Of a stretch of DNA of 64,000 nt, positions 9,185 through 17,253 are shown piece by piece. Under the pieces are notes generated by a model. It was not told the origin of the DNA. It saw only the letters and a program-made list of their open reading frames with translations, and searched no databases. This DNA comes from Nostoc sp. S4 (lineage in GTDB: Bacteria > Cyanobacteriota > Cyanobacteriia > Cyanobacteriales > Nostocaceae), in NCBI GenBank assembly GCA_029379225.1, contig JAQYWR010000043.1, forward strand, positions 1 to 64,000, read 5' to 3'. Within the stretch, counting starts at the first letter, position 1. The number at the start of each line of letters is the position of its first letter. Position numbers and translations under genes: made by a program.

Positions 9185-9216
9185 AAAAAATAAAAACCGC
9201 AGAGTTCGCTCTGCGG
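9185..9216 (-). terminator. Attenuator 1: intrinsic terminator between leader peptides 1 and 2
   Basis: On the minus strand CCGCAGAG (9216-9209), loop CGAA, and CTCTGCGG (9204-9197) form a perfect 8-bp hairpin followed by TTTTTATTTTTT (9196-9185). Just upstream, a second structure pairs 9263-9254 with 9225-9216 (10 bp) around an inner 6-bp hairpin (9243-9228). The upstream stem shares its last base with the terminator. Confidence 0.93.
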
Positions 9217-9248
9217 TTCACCGGGCGGTTTCCATGTGGAAACTCGAT

Positions 9249-9305
9249 TCACTCCCGGTGAACTACCCTAAACCAAAAATAAAAGTAAGAATTTGTGTTA
9301 AACAT
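9249..9305 (-). CDS. Aromatic leader peptide 1 (attenuation)
   Basis: An 18-residue frame from ATG 9305 to TGA 9249-9251 encodes MFNTNSYFYFWFRVVHRE. Seven of the 18 residues are aromatic, six of them consecutive (YFYFWF, residues 7-12). It starts about 32 nt after the predicted transcription start and ends inside the 5' part of the structure leading to attenuator 1. No good Shine-Dalgarno is visible before the ATG. Together with leader peptide 2 it makes two translation-controlled checkpoints in series ahead of aroF. The frame is directly visible; its translation and function are inferred. Confidence 0.85.
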   Translation of the reverse strand: MFNTNSYFYFWFRVVHRE

Positions 9306-9343
9306 TTGCGTGCCGCTTTGGCTGTGAAATTTATCTTTAACTA

Positions 9344-9372
9344 TATATACCTATGTATAGTAACATTAACAA
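9344..9372 (-). promoter_or_regulatory. Candidate promoter of the aroF leader transcript
   Basis: On the minus strand TTGTTA (9372-9367) and TATATA (9349-9344) are separated by exactly 17 nt, giving a sigma70-type promoter with 4/6 matches in each box. Transcription would begin near 9337, upstream of both leader peptides. Confidence 0.55.
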
Positions 9373-10037
9373 AAAGAGCTAATGGTGTCAAGACCCCCAT
9401 AAGAGCTAAAAAAGCGATAGACTCAGTACAACTGTGGGAATCAAGACTATAAGGTTTCTCTAGAAAATGCTAGGTGCAGCTTGCTTTCTATACAGTAGTC
9501 CGCATTCACCGAACGTGCTGTGTTCTCATGGTTACTGCAAGTCGCCCTTTGTGCGTCTAAGCTAGAAGGCGTTTTATCCTACTTGAAACAAGTTTCAGAC
9601 TTCTCTCCATCAAAATGCTTGGATTTTAAGCTTGATTAGCCTTAATTTGTCAGAATTTGTCTAATGCAGTTCTCGTTACTTATTTGTCTAGAAGAAAAAA
9701 GCGGCCTGTGGCTAAACATTATTATAGTTATATAACTTTATAAATATTGTGATGAGAGAAGTGAATAAATAGTGTAAACAATCAAAAATTAATAGTGAAA
9801 ATTTTAAATTCAGATGAACAAATACAGACGATTTCAAAGAATCAGAGAAAACTCACGGTGGCGGCTTAGTCTTGCAAAAATGCAAAAATGCAGGATTCCA
9901 AAATCAAAACATCCAATTTTCCTGACTTGTGTTTTTACCTAGTGAAAGCTGATTCTAGACAATTGAGAAATGCCATACATCATTGTTACCCAAGTCGTTA
10001 TCCACCAGATTAACTTTTTAGAATCACCAGTTTGATT
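9373..10037. other. Intergenic, no gene seen
   Basis: No convincing coding region lies here. The stretch around 9470-9610 is richer in G and C than its surroundings and holds short inverted repeats (for example GAAAC/GTTTC near 9588-9599), so it could encode a small RNA. I do not recognise a known family. Confidence 0.4.
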
Positions 10038-10532
10038 ATGCCCAGTCCTAAAATCTTAGCCAAATCTTTTGACTATCATGGAGTTTACCCCTGCCCAGTC
10101 TGTCGGATAGGTAAGATTTCTCATATGCCATTGATGGAAGCTATGGCTTGTGACTTTTGCCAAGAGATTTTTACAGTTAACTTAGAACTACAGCAAATAA
10201 AGATGCCTTCTAGGCAACCACCCTTAGTTTGGCGGTGGAATGGGTTTAGTTGGACAGAAGCCCAATTAGAAGGTGTGGAATTAGGTTGGGGTTATGGACT
10301 AGCTGCTGCTGCTTTTGTAGTCCTTCCTACTACTATCATTGGCGTAGTAGCTTATTATTTTCCTCCTAATATTAACGAACCGATTACCTGGATGCCATAT
10401 ATTTGGACAATATTAACTTTTTTATCACATTTATCAATTATTGTTTGGATTTTTATTGAAGTTTATCAAATTCCAGTAGGAGCATATTTAAGAGCGATCG
10501 CTCGATGGAGAAATCGGGAGATGGGGAGGTGA
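10038..10532 (+). CDS. Zinc-ribbon membrane protein, conserved hypothetical
   Basis: A protein of about 164 residues, taking ATG 10038 over a TTG two codons upstream. The N-terminal part has two CxxC pairs (YPCPVCRIG and MACDFCQEIF, roughly residues 20-45), a zinc ribbon. It continues PPLVWRWNGFSWTEAQLEG and then two hydrophobic segments (about residues 95-120 and 128-152), ending in a basic tail. The order fits a small inner-membrane protein with a cytosolic zinc ribbon, a type seen in cyanobacterial genomes without assigned function. It is 127 bp upstream of the J-domain gene and could be cotranscribed. I recognise no enzymatic motif. Confidence 0.7.
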   Translation: MPSPKILAKSFDYHGVYPCPVCRIGKISHMPLMEAMACDFCQEIFTVNLELQQIKMPSRQPPLVWRWNGFSWTEAQLEGVELGWGYGLAAAAFVVLPTTIIGVVAYYFPPNINEPITWMPYIWTILTFLSHLSIIVWIFIEVYQIPVGAYLRAIARWRNREMGR

Positions 10533-10658
10533 GGAGATGACCAGAAATAGCTAATTCCCAGTCCCTAATCCCTAATCCCTAGTCTTAAATAATAAAAGAT
10601 GCAGCCGAGAGACCGCTGTATCACTCATAATTAAGTTGATTGTCCACCGAAATGACGT

Positions 10659-11411
10659 ATGAGCGATCTGGAGCGGTACTATAGAATTTTGGAATTAGAG
10701 CCTGGGGCAACACTCGAGGAAGTGAACCAGGCTTATAAGGATTTAGTGTTTGTTTGGCATCCCGATCGTATTCCTAAGGAAAATCTCCGTTTACAGCAAA
10801 AGGCACAGGATAAGCTCAAAGCGATAAATGAAGCTCGCGAAAAATTGCGCTCTCTAAAAACCAAGCATCAAAGCACACATCACTCATCGGCGTCTCACCA
10901 CCAAACACCATCTCAGACAAGTCATCCACCATCAAGTCATCCACCATCAAGTCATCCACCATCAAGTCATCCACCATCAAGTCATCCACCATCAAGTCAT
11001 CCACCATCAAGTCATCCACCATCAAGTCATCCACCATCAAAGCAGAATCCAGACTTGAGTGGTAAAGACTATAGTCGGGCAAATTTGAGCAATAAAGATT
11101 TATCTGGCAGAAATCTTAGTTATGCCAACTTGAGCGGTGCTAATCTCAGTGATACTTTTATGCACAAAGTCAACCTCAGAGGGGCGAATTTATCTGAAGC
11201 AAATTTGTTTCGCGCAAACCTACTTTTAGCGGATCTTAGGGAAGCGAATTTGCGTGCTGCTAATTTAATTGGTGCGGATCTCAGTGGAGCCGACTTGCGG
11301 GGAGCTGACTTAACCGGAGCGCGGATTCGCTCTGGCGAGCGCCTTCTGGTTAAACTAATTGGTGCTAACCTAGCTGGGGCAATCATGCCTGATGGTGCCA
11401 TTCATCAGTGA
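10659..11411 (+). CDS. J-domain protein with pentapeptide repeats
   Basis: A 250-residue protein. Residues 4-66 are a J domain with its HPD motif in VFVWHPDRIPKENLR, which stimulates Hsp70 (DnaK) ATPase. A linker of eight tandem SHPPS units follows, encoded by exact 15-bp repeats (about 10921-11040). The C-terminal half is a pentapeptide-repeat helix (ANLSGANLSD-type units, about residues 145-250). The architecture suggests a co-chaperone that delivers DnaK to a site recognised by the pentapeptide domain. The linker DNA repeats are identical and prone to length change. The ATG at 10659 starts directly before the J domain. Confidence 0.88.
   Translation: MSDLERYYRILELEPGATLEEVNQAYKDLVFVWHPDRIPKENLRLQQKAQDKLKAINEAREKLRSLKTKHQSTHHSSASHHQTPSQTSHPPSSHPPSSHPPSSHPPSSHPPSSHPPSSHPPSSHPPSKQNPDLSGKDYSRANLSNKDLSGRNLSYANLSGANLSDTFMHKVNLRGANLSEANLFRANLLLADLREANLRAANLIGADLSGADLRGADLTGARIRSGERLLVKLIGANLAGAIMPDGAIHQ
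10921..11040 (+). repeat. 15-bp tandem repeat, 8 copies, in the J-domain gene
   Basis: The unit CATCCACCATCAAGT is repeated eight times without visible mismatch and encodes SHPPS units of the linker. Because the unit is a multiple of three, gains or losses keep the frame. Confidence 0.95.
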
Positions 11412-11457
11412 TAGGGGAAATGTAAAAACAATTTGCCCATGCCAAATTTAATCAGGT

Positions 11458-11634
11458 TTACAAAAGTCTAGTCATACACTCTGCTTCCAAGACAGCCATT
11501 TCCAGGGCTTGTTGTTGAGTATCTGTCAAGTTCTGACTACGTTGCCAGCTTCTTTGCAGATATGGATAAACCATGCTCAAAGGTGTATGTAATTTGTGAG
11601 CTAAGTTGTTGGTAAACTTAGAATGTATATTCAA
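11458..11634 (-). pseudogene. Sensor histidine kinase fragment (HisKA dimerisation helix)
   Basis: A 58-residue open stretch on the minus strand reads FTNNLAHKLHTPLSMVYPYL and then QRSWQRSQNLTDTQQQALEM, ending CMTRLL and TAA at 11458. It resembles the phosphoacceptor HisKA helix pair (family form FxANxSHELRTPLxxI...). The H of the H-box is retained in LAHKLHTP, but the S/E preceding it differs. No sensor or ATPase domain lies on either side, and an in-frame stop precedes it at 11635-11637. It is a relic of a two-component kinase. Confidence 0.75.
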
Positions 11635-11784
11635 TCAATTGTAATTAAATTAAGTTCATCTGAGAATTTTCAGAAAATTTCTGGTTTTACAACTTTTAAT
11701 ACAAACTAAACTTCGTCAATAAGATGCTCTACTTATTAAATAAATCGTGGATATCAACCTTGCTGTTTTTACAAATACTTCAGT

Positions 11785-13209
11785 TTACGAAGAAGTTTTT
11801 ATTTTGGAACATTGTGTTTGTTGGAGTTTAATTTTTTGTTGAAGGGTTAGTGGTAAGCCAGGTTTAACTTTGGTATATAGACGAGCAAATTCTCGCACAT
11901 AATGAGCAGCGACTATCGGACTTTCAATCACTAAAAGTGTCTCGTCGTTACCATTATTGGCAGCATCAGACCAATTATGAGAACCTGTAATTACTGTTTT
12001 GTTATCAATCACAGCAAATTTATGGTGTAATAAATCACCTTTGGCTAACATAGGTACGCCTACGCTCGTAATTGGGTTTTGCCAAGGATGATTATCAGCT
12101 TCATATTTACATTTATTACCCAGAGCAACTCCCATCATATCTAAGGCTTCGCTATAAGAACGATAAGCAAATTGTGGCTCAATTAAAGCGCGAATTTCGA
12201 CATGTTGTTGATGTCTATTTTCTAAAATATTAGCAAGACGCTGTTCGGAAAACACGAATAGAGCCAAATCAATAGATTCCGTTGCTGAATCTAAAGTTTT
12301 GCCAATTAAACCATTACTACTATTACTCCAAGGTTGAGTTGGAGAAGTAGGCGAAAACTGCACAGTAATTGTGGTTTGATTTAATCTGATTTTTTTAGGT
12401 AAACGCAGCGGTTTTTGTAAACCAAATCGACTATCTGGCTTACCTCCTGGCCCGTCACCCCACATAATGTTAAACTCTTCTGTAAATAAAGATGCTAATT
12501 CTGGGCTATCAATTTGCAATAAATTATTAGCATTTCCTAAACTGCTAGAATTTGTATAATCACCAGAAGTATCACTTAAAGTAAAATTCGCCGAAGTAAT
12601 AATTACAATGCGATTATCTACAATTACAAACTTATGATGCATCAAACTACTACCAGCTGAACCATCAGCTCGATCGTCTAGCATCTGAATTTTGGCATTT
12701 TGCAAAATTATTAAAGCATCTCTTTGATTTATTTCTGCGGGAGTGAGTTGATTGTCTTGGTTAACATCGAGAAATTGGCGAAATTCTTGATAACGTTGCC
12801 GTTCTCTTTGAGCTAATTTACTTATTTCATTAGGTGTAAAACTACTCCAAGGTCGGCTATAAGTATTTTCTAAAATTAACCTGACTTTTATTCCAGCTTT
12901 TTGTCTATCAACCAATGCTTGGGCGACTTTAGGTAAACGTAATTCTTGTACAGCTACATCTACTGTATATTTAGCTTGCGTAATAGTATCAACAATTTGT
13001 TTTTCTAAGTCATCTCCCAAACGAGTTTGCTGACGATATGATTCTTTGTATTCCCCAGACTGAGAATGATTAAAATATACTTTAACTAAAGGATCTTGTG
13101 GTAAAGCTGCTAAACGCTGATTGGAAGATTGGACTCGTTGACAAGCAGCAAGGGGAAAGATGAGTAAAAAGATATATAAAAAATACCTTTGTCTAGATAA
13201 AAGTTGCAC
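11785..13209 (-). CDS. Phospholipase D-like lipoprotein with two HKD motifs
   Basis: This 474-residue protein starts with a signal sequence ending in a lipobox (FPLAACQ, Cys23), so it is predicted to be exported and lipid-anchored. It has two PLD-like (PLDc_2) halves, each with an HxKxxxxD motif: HHKFVIVDN (from residue 190) and HHKFAVIDN in the second half, followed by ITSANFT and ITGSHNWS. Two HKD motifs build one active site that hydrolyses phosphodiesters. The substrate may be phospholipid or nucleic acid. Unusually, residues 148-159 (DVNQDNQLTPAE) match an EF-hand calcium loop inserted in the first half. The gene stands alone between unrelated neighbours. Confidence 0.88.
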   Translation of the reverse strand: MQLLSRQRYFLYIFLLIFPLAACQRVQSSNQRLAALPQDPLVKVYFNHSQSGEYKESYRQQTRLGDDLEKQIVDTITQAKYTVDVAVQELRLPKVAQALVDRQKAGIKVRLILENTYSRPWSSFTPNEISKLAQRERQRYQEFRQFLDVNQDNQLTPAEINQRDALIILQNAKIQMLDDRADGSAGSSLMHHKFVIVDNRIVIITSANFTLSDTSGDYTNSSSLGNANNLLQIDSPELASLFTEEFNIMWGDGPGGKPDSRFGLQKPLRLPKKIRLNQTTITVQFSPTSPTQPWSNSSNGLIGKTLDSATESIDLALFVFSEQRLANILENRHQQHVEIRALIEPQFAYRSYSEALDMMGVALGNKCKYEADNHPWQNPITSVGVPMLAKGDLLHHKFAVIDNKTVITGSHNWSDAANNGNDETLLVIESPIVAAHYVREFARLYTKVKPGLPLTLQQKIKLQQTQCSKIKTSS

Positions 13210-13519
13210 TGTAATCTGTTAAAAGTGGATTAAGAGTAGACATATTTATCATTCCCAAAATCTTTAGTTTTGAGATGAAGTAGAAAAATACAGCAGCACT
13301 CAGAATTCAGGAGCTAGAAATTAAACAGGTTTTATGCTTGGCTACCAGACTTAGATTGTGTACTTCATCAACTTGAAATCGGCTATAGCTTTCCCACCTA
13401 AAACAAAAACCCACTCAGAATACAGAATTACTGAGATTTTGTCAGTATCCACTTAAACTGTATATGCTAAAAACATCAGCAGTCTACTCCCAGCTTGTGT
13501 TCTCATCATTATCGGTTAT
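13210..13519. other. Divergent intergenic region
   Basis: A 310-bp gap between the leftward PLD-like gene and the rightward cysteine desulfurase gene. It should hold both promoters. No clear operator or repeat is seen. Confidence 0.4.
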
Positions 13520-14686
13520 ATGCAAATTTATCTAGATTACAGCGCTACTACTCCCACTCGAAAAGAAGCGATCGCAGTTATGCAAACAGTCCTCACTCAA
13601 CAGTGGGGCAATCCTTCCAGCTTACATGAATGGGGACAACGGGCTGCAATGGTTGTGGAACAAGCCAGAGTCCAAGTTGCTGAATTAATTAACGCCGCCA
13701 CTGCTGAATCGATTATTTTTACCTCTGGCGGTACTGAGGCAAATAATCTGGCAATTATGGGTGTGGCTCGGTTGTATACTGTTCCTCAACATTTAATTAT
13801 CTCCAGCGTCGAGCATTCCGCAATTTCTGAAACAGTGCGATTGCTAGAGATATGGGGTTGGGAAGTTACGCGCCTAGATGTAGATGTCAAAGGTAGAGTC
13901 AACCCCCTAGATTTAAAAGCGGCATTGCAAGATAATACAGTTTTGGTTTCCGTGATTTACGGTCAAAGTGAAGTTGGGACAGTACAACCAATTGCAGAAC
14001 TAGGAAAGATTGCGCGATCGCATGGTGCTTTATTCCATACAGATGCAGTGCAAGCTGCGGGACGTTTACCCATAGATGTACAAGAACTCTCTGTAGACTT
14101 ACTTAGTCTATCCAGCCATAAAATATATGGTCCCCAAGGAGTAGGGGCGCTGTATGTGCGTCCTGGCGTGGAATTGATGCATTTACTAGGGGGTGGTGGA
14201 CAAGAAATGGGATTGCGTTCTGGTACGCAAGCAGTACCGATAATTGCTGGGTTTGGTGTAGCTGCTGAGTTAGCAGCACAAGAATTGCCTATAGAAACAC
14301 CACGCTTGATTGAATTACGCGATCGCGCCTTTGCCCAATTAGCTGAAATTCCTGGTTTAATCCCCACAGGACACCCGTACCATCGCTTACCTCACCATGT
14401 AAGTATGTGTTTAAAAAACGCTGATGGCGAAAAACTTAGCGGTAAAACCTTAGTACGACACCTCAATCTTGCAGGCATTGGTATTAGTGCTGGTGCTGCT
14501 TGTCATAGTGGAAAACTTAGCCCCAGCCCGATATTGTTAGCAATGGGCTATTCCGAAAAAGCTGCCTTGGGCGGAATTCGCATTACATTGGGGCGTGATA
14601 CCACCGAAGCCGATATAGATTGGACAGTAATGGTATTGAAGCAAGTTTTAGAGAGGGTAACACCAAATTTATTGGCTATATATTAA
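13520..14686 (+). CDS. Cysteine desulfurase (NifS/IscS family)
   Basis: A 388-residue PLP enzyme that removes sulfur from cysteine for Fe-S cluster or thiocofactor assembly. Signatures: MQIYLDYSATTPTRKEA at the N-terminus, TSGGTEANNLAI, HTDAVQAAGR, and the PLP lysine in SLSSHKIYGPQGVGAL. The catalytic cysteine lies in SAGAACHSGKLSPSP near residue 328. The loop reads AACHSG rather than the commoner SACTSG, as in several cyanobacterial paralogues. No iscU, nif or suf genes adjoin it, so its acceptor is unknown. The start ATG directly precedes the family N-terminus. Confidence 0.93.
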   Translation: MQIYLDYSATTPTRKEAIAVMQTVLTQQWGNPSSLHEWGQRAAMVVEQARVQVAELINAATAESIIFTSGGTEANNLAIMGVARLYTVPQHLIISSVEHSAISETVRLLEIWGWEVTRLDVDVKGRVNPLDLKAALQDNTVLVSVIYGQSEVGTVQPIAELGKIARSHGALFHTDAVQAAGRLPIDVQELSVDLLSLSSHKIYGPQGVGALYVRPGVELMHLLGGGGQEMGLRSGTQAVPIIAGFGVAAELAAQELPIETPRLIELRDRAFAQLAEIPGLIPTGHPYHRLPHHVSMCLKNADGEKLSGKTLVRHLNLAGIGISAGAACHSGKLSPSPILLAMGYSEKAALGGIRITLGRDTTEADIDWTVMVLKQVLERVTPNLLAIY

Positions 14687-14946
14687 ACCATCTATAGGAA
14701 TCCTATTTGAGTTTTAAATAAATACCGTACATGTGAAGGGTCGCAAAATAAAATGTGTGTCGAATAAACTATTCAAACAGTAACGGCTAATGTGAAAATG
14801 TTGGAACCGAAACACAGAAACTTATATCAAGTTCGGCCAATTACTTATAATATTGTTGGTCTATTTGCTAATTGGTAATTGCTAATTGAGAAAAACGCAA
14901 TAAATAACTGACGATTACCGATTACCCATTGATGCTGAGCGGAGCC

Positions 14947-15024
14947 GAAGCATTAGCGACCCTCACAGATATCATAAGTATTCAACCGGACATGATATTA
15001 CCAGATGTCGCAGAACGCCAGTAA
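14947..15024 (+). pseudogene. Possible response-regulator receiver relic
   Basis: Twenty-five residues, EALATLTDIISIQPDMILPD followed by VAERQ and TAA, resemble the segment around the phosphoacceptor Asp of receiver domains (EALxxLxxxxPDLILLDV). Nothing upstream or downstream extends the domain. The match is short, so this is tentative. Confidence 0.35.
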
Positions 15025-15295
15025 TGTAGAGGTTGTATAAAAACTAGAAGCAAGGCTAGCCATTGTCAAAAGCTAGCTAGACCCTTTTAATTGTCCCACC
15101 TTAGCTGTGTGGCTTTGTTTGAGTGCGATCGCTTCCCTTACTTTCCCTACTTACAACTTCAGGAGCCACGGTTGGTGTCTGGACTACCCTGCCTTCGTTC
15201 CTAAGTTGAGTATTGAGCATTGGGGCGATCGCTAAACTAAATAGTATTACTTATTTTTTTAATAATTAATGATTAATAATGATAACGAGCTTGTA

Positions 15296-15460
15296 ATGAA
15301 AATTAATCGGCATGGACGCGCCAAAGCTCTAATACAGTCAGAGATACAGCTAATTTTTAGTTATTGTTTACTATTATACTTTTACAACCCACCGTATTCT
15401 CTCTTAGTCTTTCTTGTTCAGAAATCTAATAGGATTCCTATATATATGTTTATCTATTAA
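15296..15460 (+). pseudogene. Site-specific integrase N-terminal relic
   Basis: From ATG 15296 the first 22 residues, MKINRHGRAKALIQSEIQLI then FS, resemble the start of cyanobacterial tyrosine recombinases (M-x-INRHG-x-AKxLTxxEIxLLF). The similarity then ends, and the frame closes at 15460 in hydrophobic sequence with no catalytic region. It is probably the broken end of a mobile-element gene. The recognition is from memory of the family. Confidence 0.45.
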
Positions 15461-15713
15461 GAGTTCTTATACTCTTGTTGTGTGTATCTTCATCAACAAT
15501 TGGTATGACACAACATTGACATCATAATGACATACTTAAAATATATATAGTCAATTATAGTTTTAAAAAATCACAATAATTTCTGTCTAGTAATTGCACT
15601 GCTAACAAATTTAATATCGCTTAATCGAATATTAACCAAGCAAGTGCTATTGCAAAATTTTTTGTTGCATAAGATATTTCAAATCAGTTCTGTTCTAATC
15701 ATGTGAGGTGAAA

Positions 15714-16172
15714 GTGAAAATTCTTAATATATATAAAATTAGTCTGGCTTCAGTATTGTTTGCTGCACCTTTATGTATTTCTCCTTTGAGAATACTTGCA
15801 CAAACTCCAAATTATAAACAGTGGGCAGTTATTATTAATAGTGGCTCTACAAATGCCTGCGGATACAGAATTCATGTATTGCCATCTGGAAAAGCAAATT
15901 ACACTGTTTGCAATAAAAAAGGTTCAGGCGAAATAAAAGTGGACACAGCTACGAAATTTTTTAATGATATTTCAGCAGCTAAGCCATTATCCAAATTACC
16001 ATATACATCATGTGCAAAATCTGTTTCGTTCGGTACGTCAACTGAAGTCAGGTACCAGCGGCAAAAATCACCAGATATTAGCTGTCCAAGTAATGATTCG
16101 AGAGTGACAAATTTGTATGATGATGCTAAAAGCATTCAACAAGAATTGAACTTTTCAACTTCCAAAAATTAA
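15714..16172 (+). CDS. Small secreted protein, hypothetical
   Basis: I choose GTG 15714 because GAGG (15705-15708) lies just upstream; GTG 15708 would overlap it. The product has about 152 residues. A signal peptide (KISLASVLFAAPLCIS core) is followed by likely cleavage after ILAQ. The mature part contains five cysteines (NACGYRIH, TVCNKKG, TSCAKS, ISCPSN and others) and the line QWAVIINSGSTNACGYRI. That suggests a compact exported domain with disulfides. I do not recognise a named domain. It stands alone and is followed by a strong palindromic terminator shared with the convergent gene. Confidence 0.7.
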   Translation: MKILNIYKISLASVLFAAPLCISPLRILAQTPNYKQWAVIINSGSTNACGYRIHVLPSGKANYTVCNKKGSGEIKVDTATKFFNDISAAKPLSKLPYTSCAKSVSFGTSTEVRYQRQKSPDISCPSNDSRVTNLYDDAKSIQQELNFSTSKN

Positions 16173-16298
16173 CTGTCTACGTTCGACTTGCGATTTCAAT
16201 TAAAATCCTATCTAAATCTCTGAGATTTATTTACAGAATATCAGTCCCGCCTGATAGCAACCTTAAAGTTTCCTAGTGGTGATATTTTTGATGCTCTT

Positions 16299-16335
16299 AA
16301 CAGCTACCTGTGGCTTCAAGCCACAGGTAGCTGTT
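16299..16335. terminator. Perfect 18-bp inverted repeat between convergent genes
   Basis: Arms AACAGCTACCTGTGGCTT and its exact complement are separated by one C. It lies between the 3' ends at 16172 (+) and 16445 (-) and can end transcription from both sides. It could also be a dispersed palindromic repeat. Confidence 0.65.
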
Positions 16336-16444
16336 CTGTTGAGGCTCAATCTAAAATCACTTTACTCGTTTGGAAAATGCGTAGGCATAGCTCGTTGTAG
16401 ATCTAAAAATTTAGTCAAGTTAGATTTTAGCTATTTTGACTTTC

Positions 16445-17116
16445 TCACCCTCTAAAAACACTACTGAGAAATAAACCTACCAGTTTTCTACCAAGGAAAA
16501 GCCAATCCAACCAAAATATAATATGAATAACTACTATTACCCAAAATACGGCTTGGTATGAAGCCTTGCTACTTTTATGGCGTAATCTTCGTTGGGCTAT
16601 AAATGCCCCTAACCATCCACCCATGAATTCACACAAATGTAATATCTTTTCTGGTACTCTCCAACGCCCTTGCTTTGCACGAGATTTATCATCTGCATAC
16701 AGTGCAAAGGTAAGAAAACTCATTAGAGGATAAAGAATCAGAGGAATTGGGTTGAAAGTCGTCAATGCAAAATGTACTGCTCCTAAACCTGGTAATAAAG
16801 ATAAGAGCAATACCTCGAACATTAAAGAAGATTTGGCTGGATGTTGGAATGTTTCTTTTATTACAGAAGATGAGGTTTTGGGGATGTGTTGGGATACAAC
16901 TCCCTCAATGAAGGCATTGCAAGCATAAATTTTTCCGTCTTTATCAACCTTTAACTGATAGCAAATCACATCACCAACTTGTGGACGATGATTTGTTTGT
17001 TTGAGTGCAGTGATATGAAGAAAAACATCTTGACTGCTTTCGCCAGAGCGGATGAAGCCAAAACCCTTGTCATCTTTCCATGTTGTTAATTTACCTTTAT
17101 GAAAAACAGGTTTCAT
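16445..17116 (-). CDS. Cold-shock domain protein fused to DUF1294 membrane domain
   Basis: A 223-residue protein. Residues 5-70 are a cold-shock domain with the RNA-binding motifs KGFGFIRSGE and DVFLHITAL. A linker is followed by three or four membrane segments (about residues 100-220). These include the DUF1294 signature YADDKSRAKQGRWRVPE and HLCEFMGGWLGAFIAQRRLR with HKSSKASYQ. This fusion is widespread in bacteria and presumably tethers an RNA-binding module to the inner membrane; the function is not known. It converges with the secreted-protein gene and diverges from the DUF1995 gene. Confidence 0.9.
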   Translation of the reverse strand: MKPVFHKGKLTTWKDDKGFGFIRSGESSQDVFLHITALKQTNHRPQVGDVICYQLKVDKDGKIYACNAFIEGVVSQHIPKTSSSVIKETFQHPAKSSLMFEVLLLSLLPGLGAVHFALTTFNPIPLILYPLMSFLTFALYADDKSRAKQGRWRVPEKILHLCEFMGGWLGAFIAQRRLRHKSSKASYQAVFWVIVVIHIIFWLDWLFLGRKLVGLFLSSVFRG

Positions 17117-17253
17117 TAAAGACCCTGATATCAGTACTTCATTTTTAAGGTTCCCATCTCAATATCAAATAATTCATCTTCCAATTTAGCAACGCCAAAA
17201 TCAGAGCTAATACTGGAACAATGGAAGTAATGCTAAACCAAAAATAATAAACT

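Larger units (their letters stand above)
14687..15713. other. Long AT-rich intergenic region with gene relics
   Basis: About 1 kb without an intact gene. It holds the receiver-like relic (14947-15024) and the integrase relic (15296-15460), separated by Nostoc-type spacer DNA. The last 240 bp are very AT-rich and probably contain the promoter of the secreted protein at 15714. Confidence 0.5.

Noticed and set aside
9171..9452. A rightward 93-codon open frame opposite the aroF leader
   Set aside because: It is basic, matches no family and is the shadow of the leader peptide and hairpin region; the minus-strand features explain the sequence.
10816..11082. Leftward frame with repeated MVDDL units
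   Set aside because: It is the reverse reading of the SHPPS repeat in the J-domain gene.
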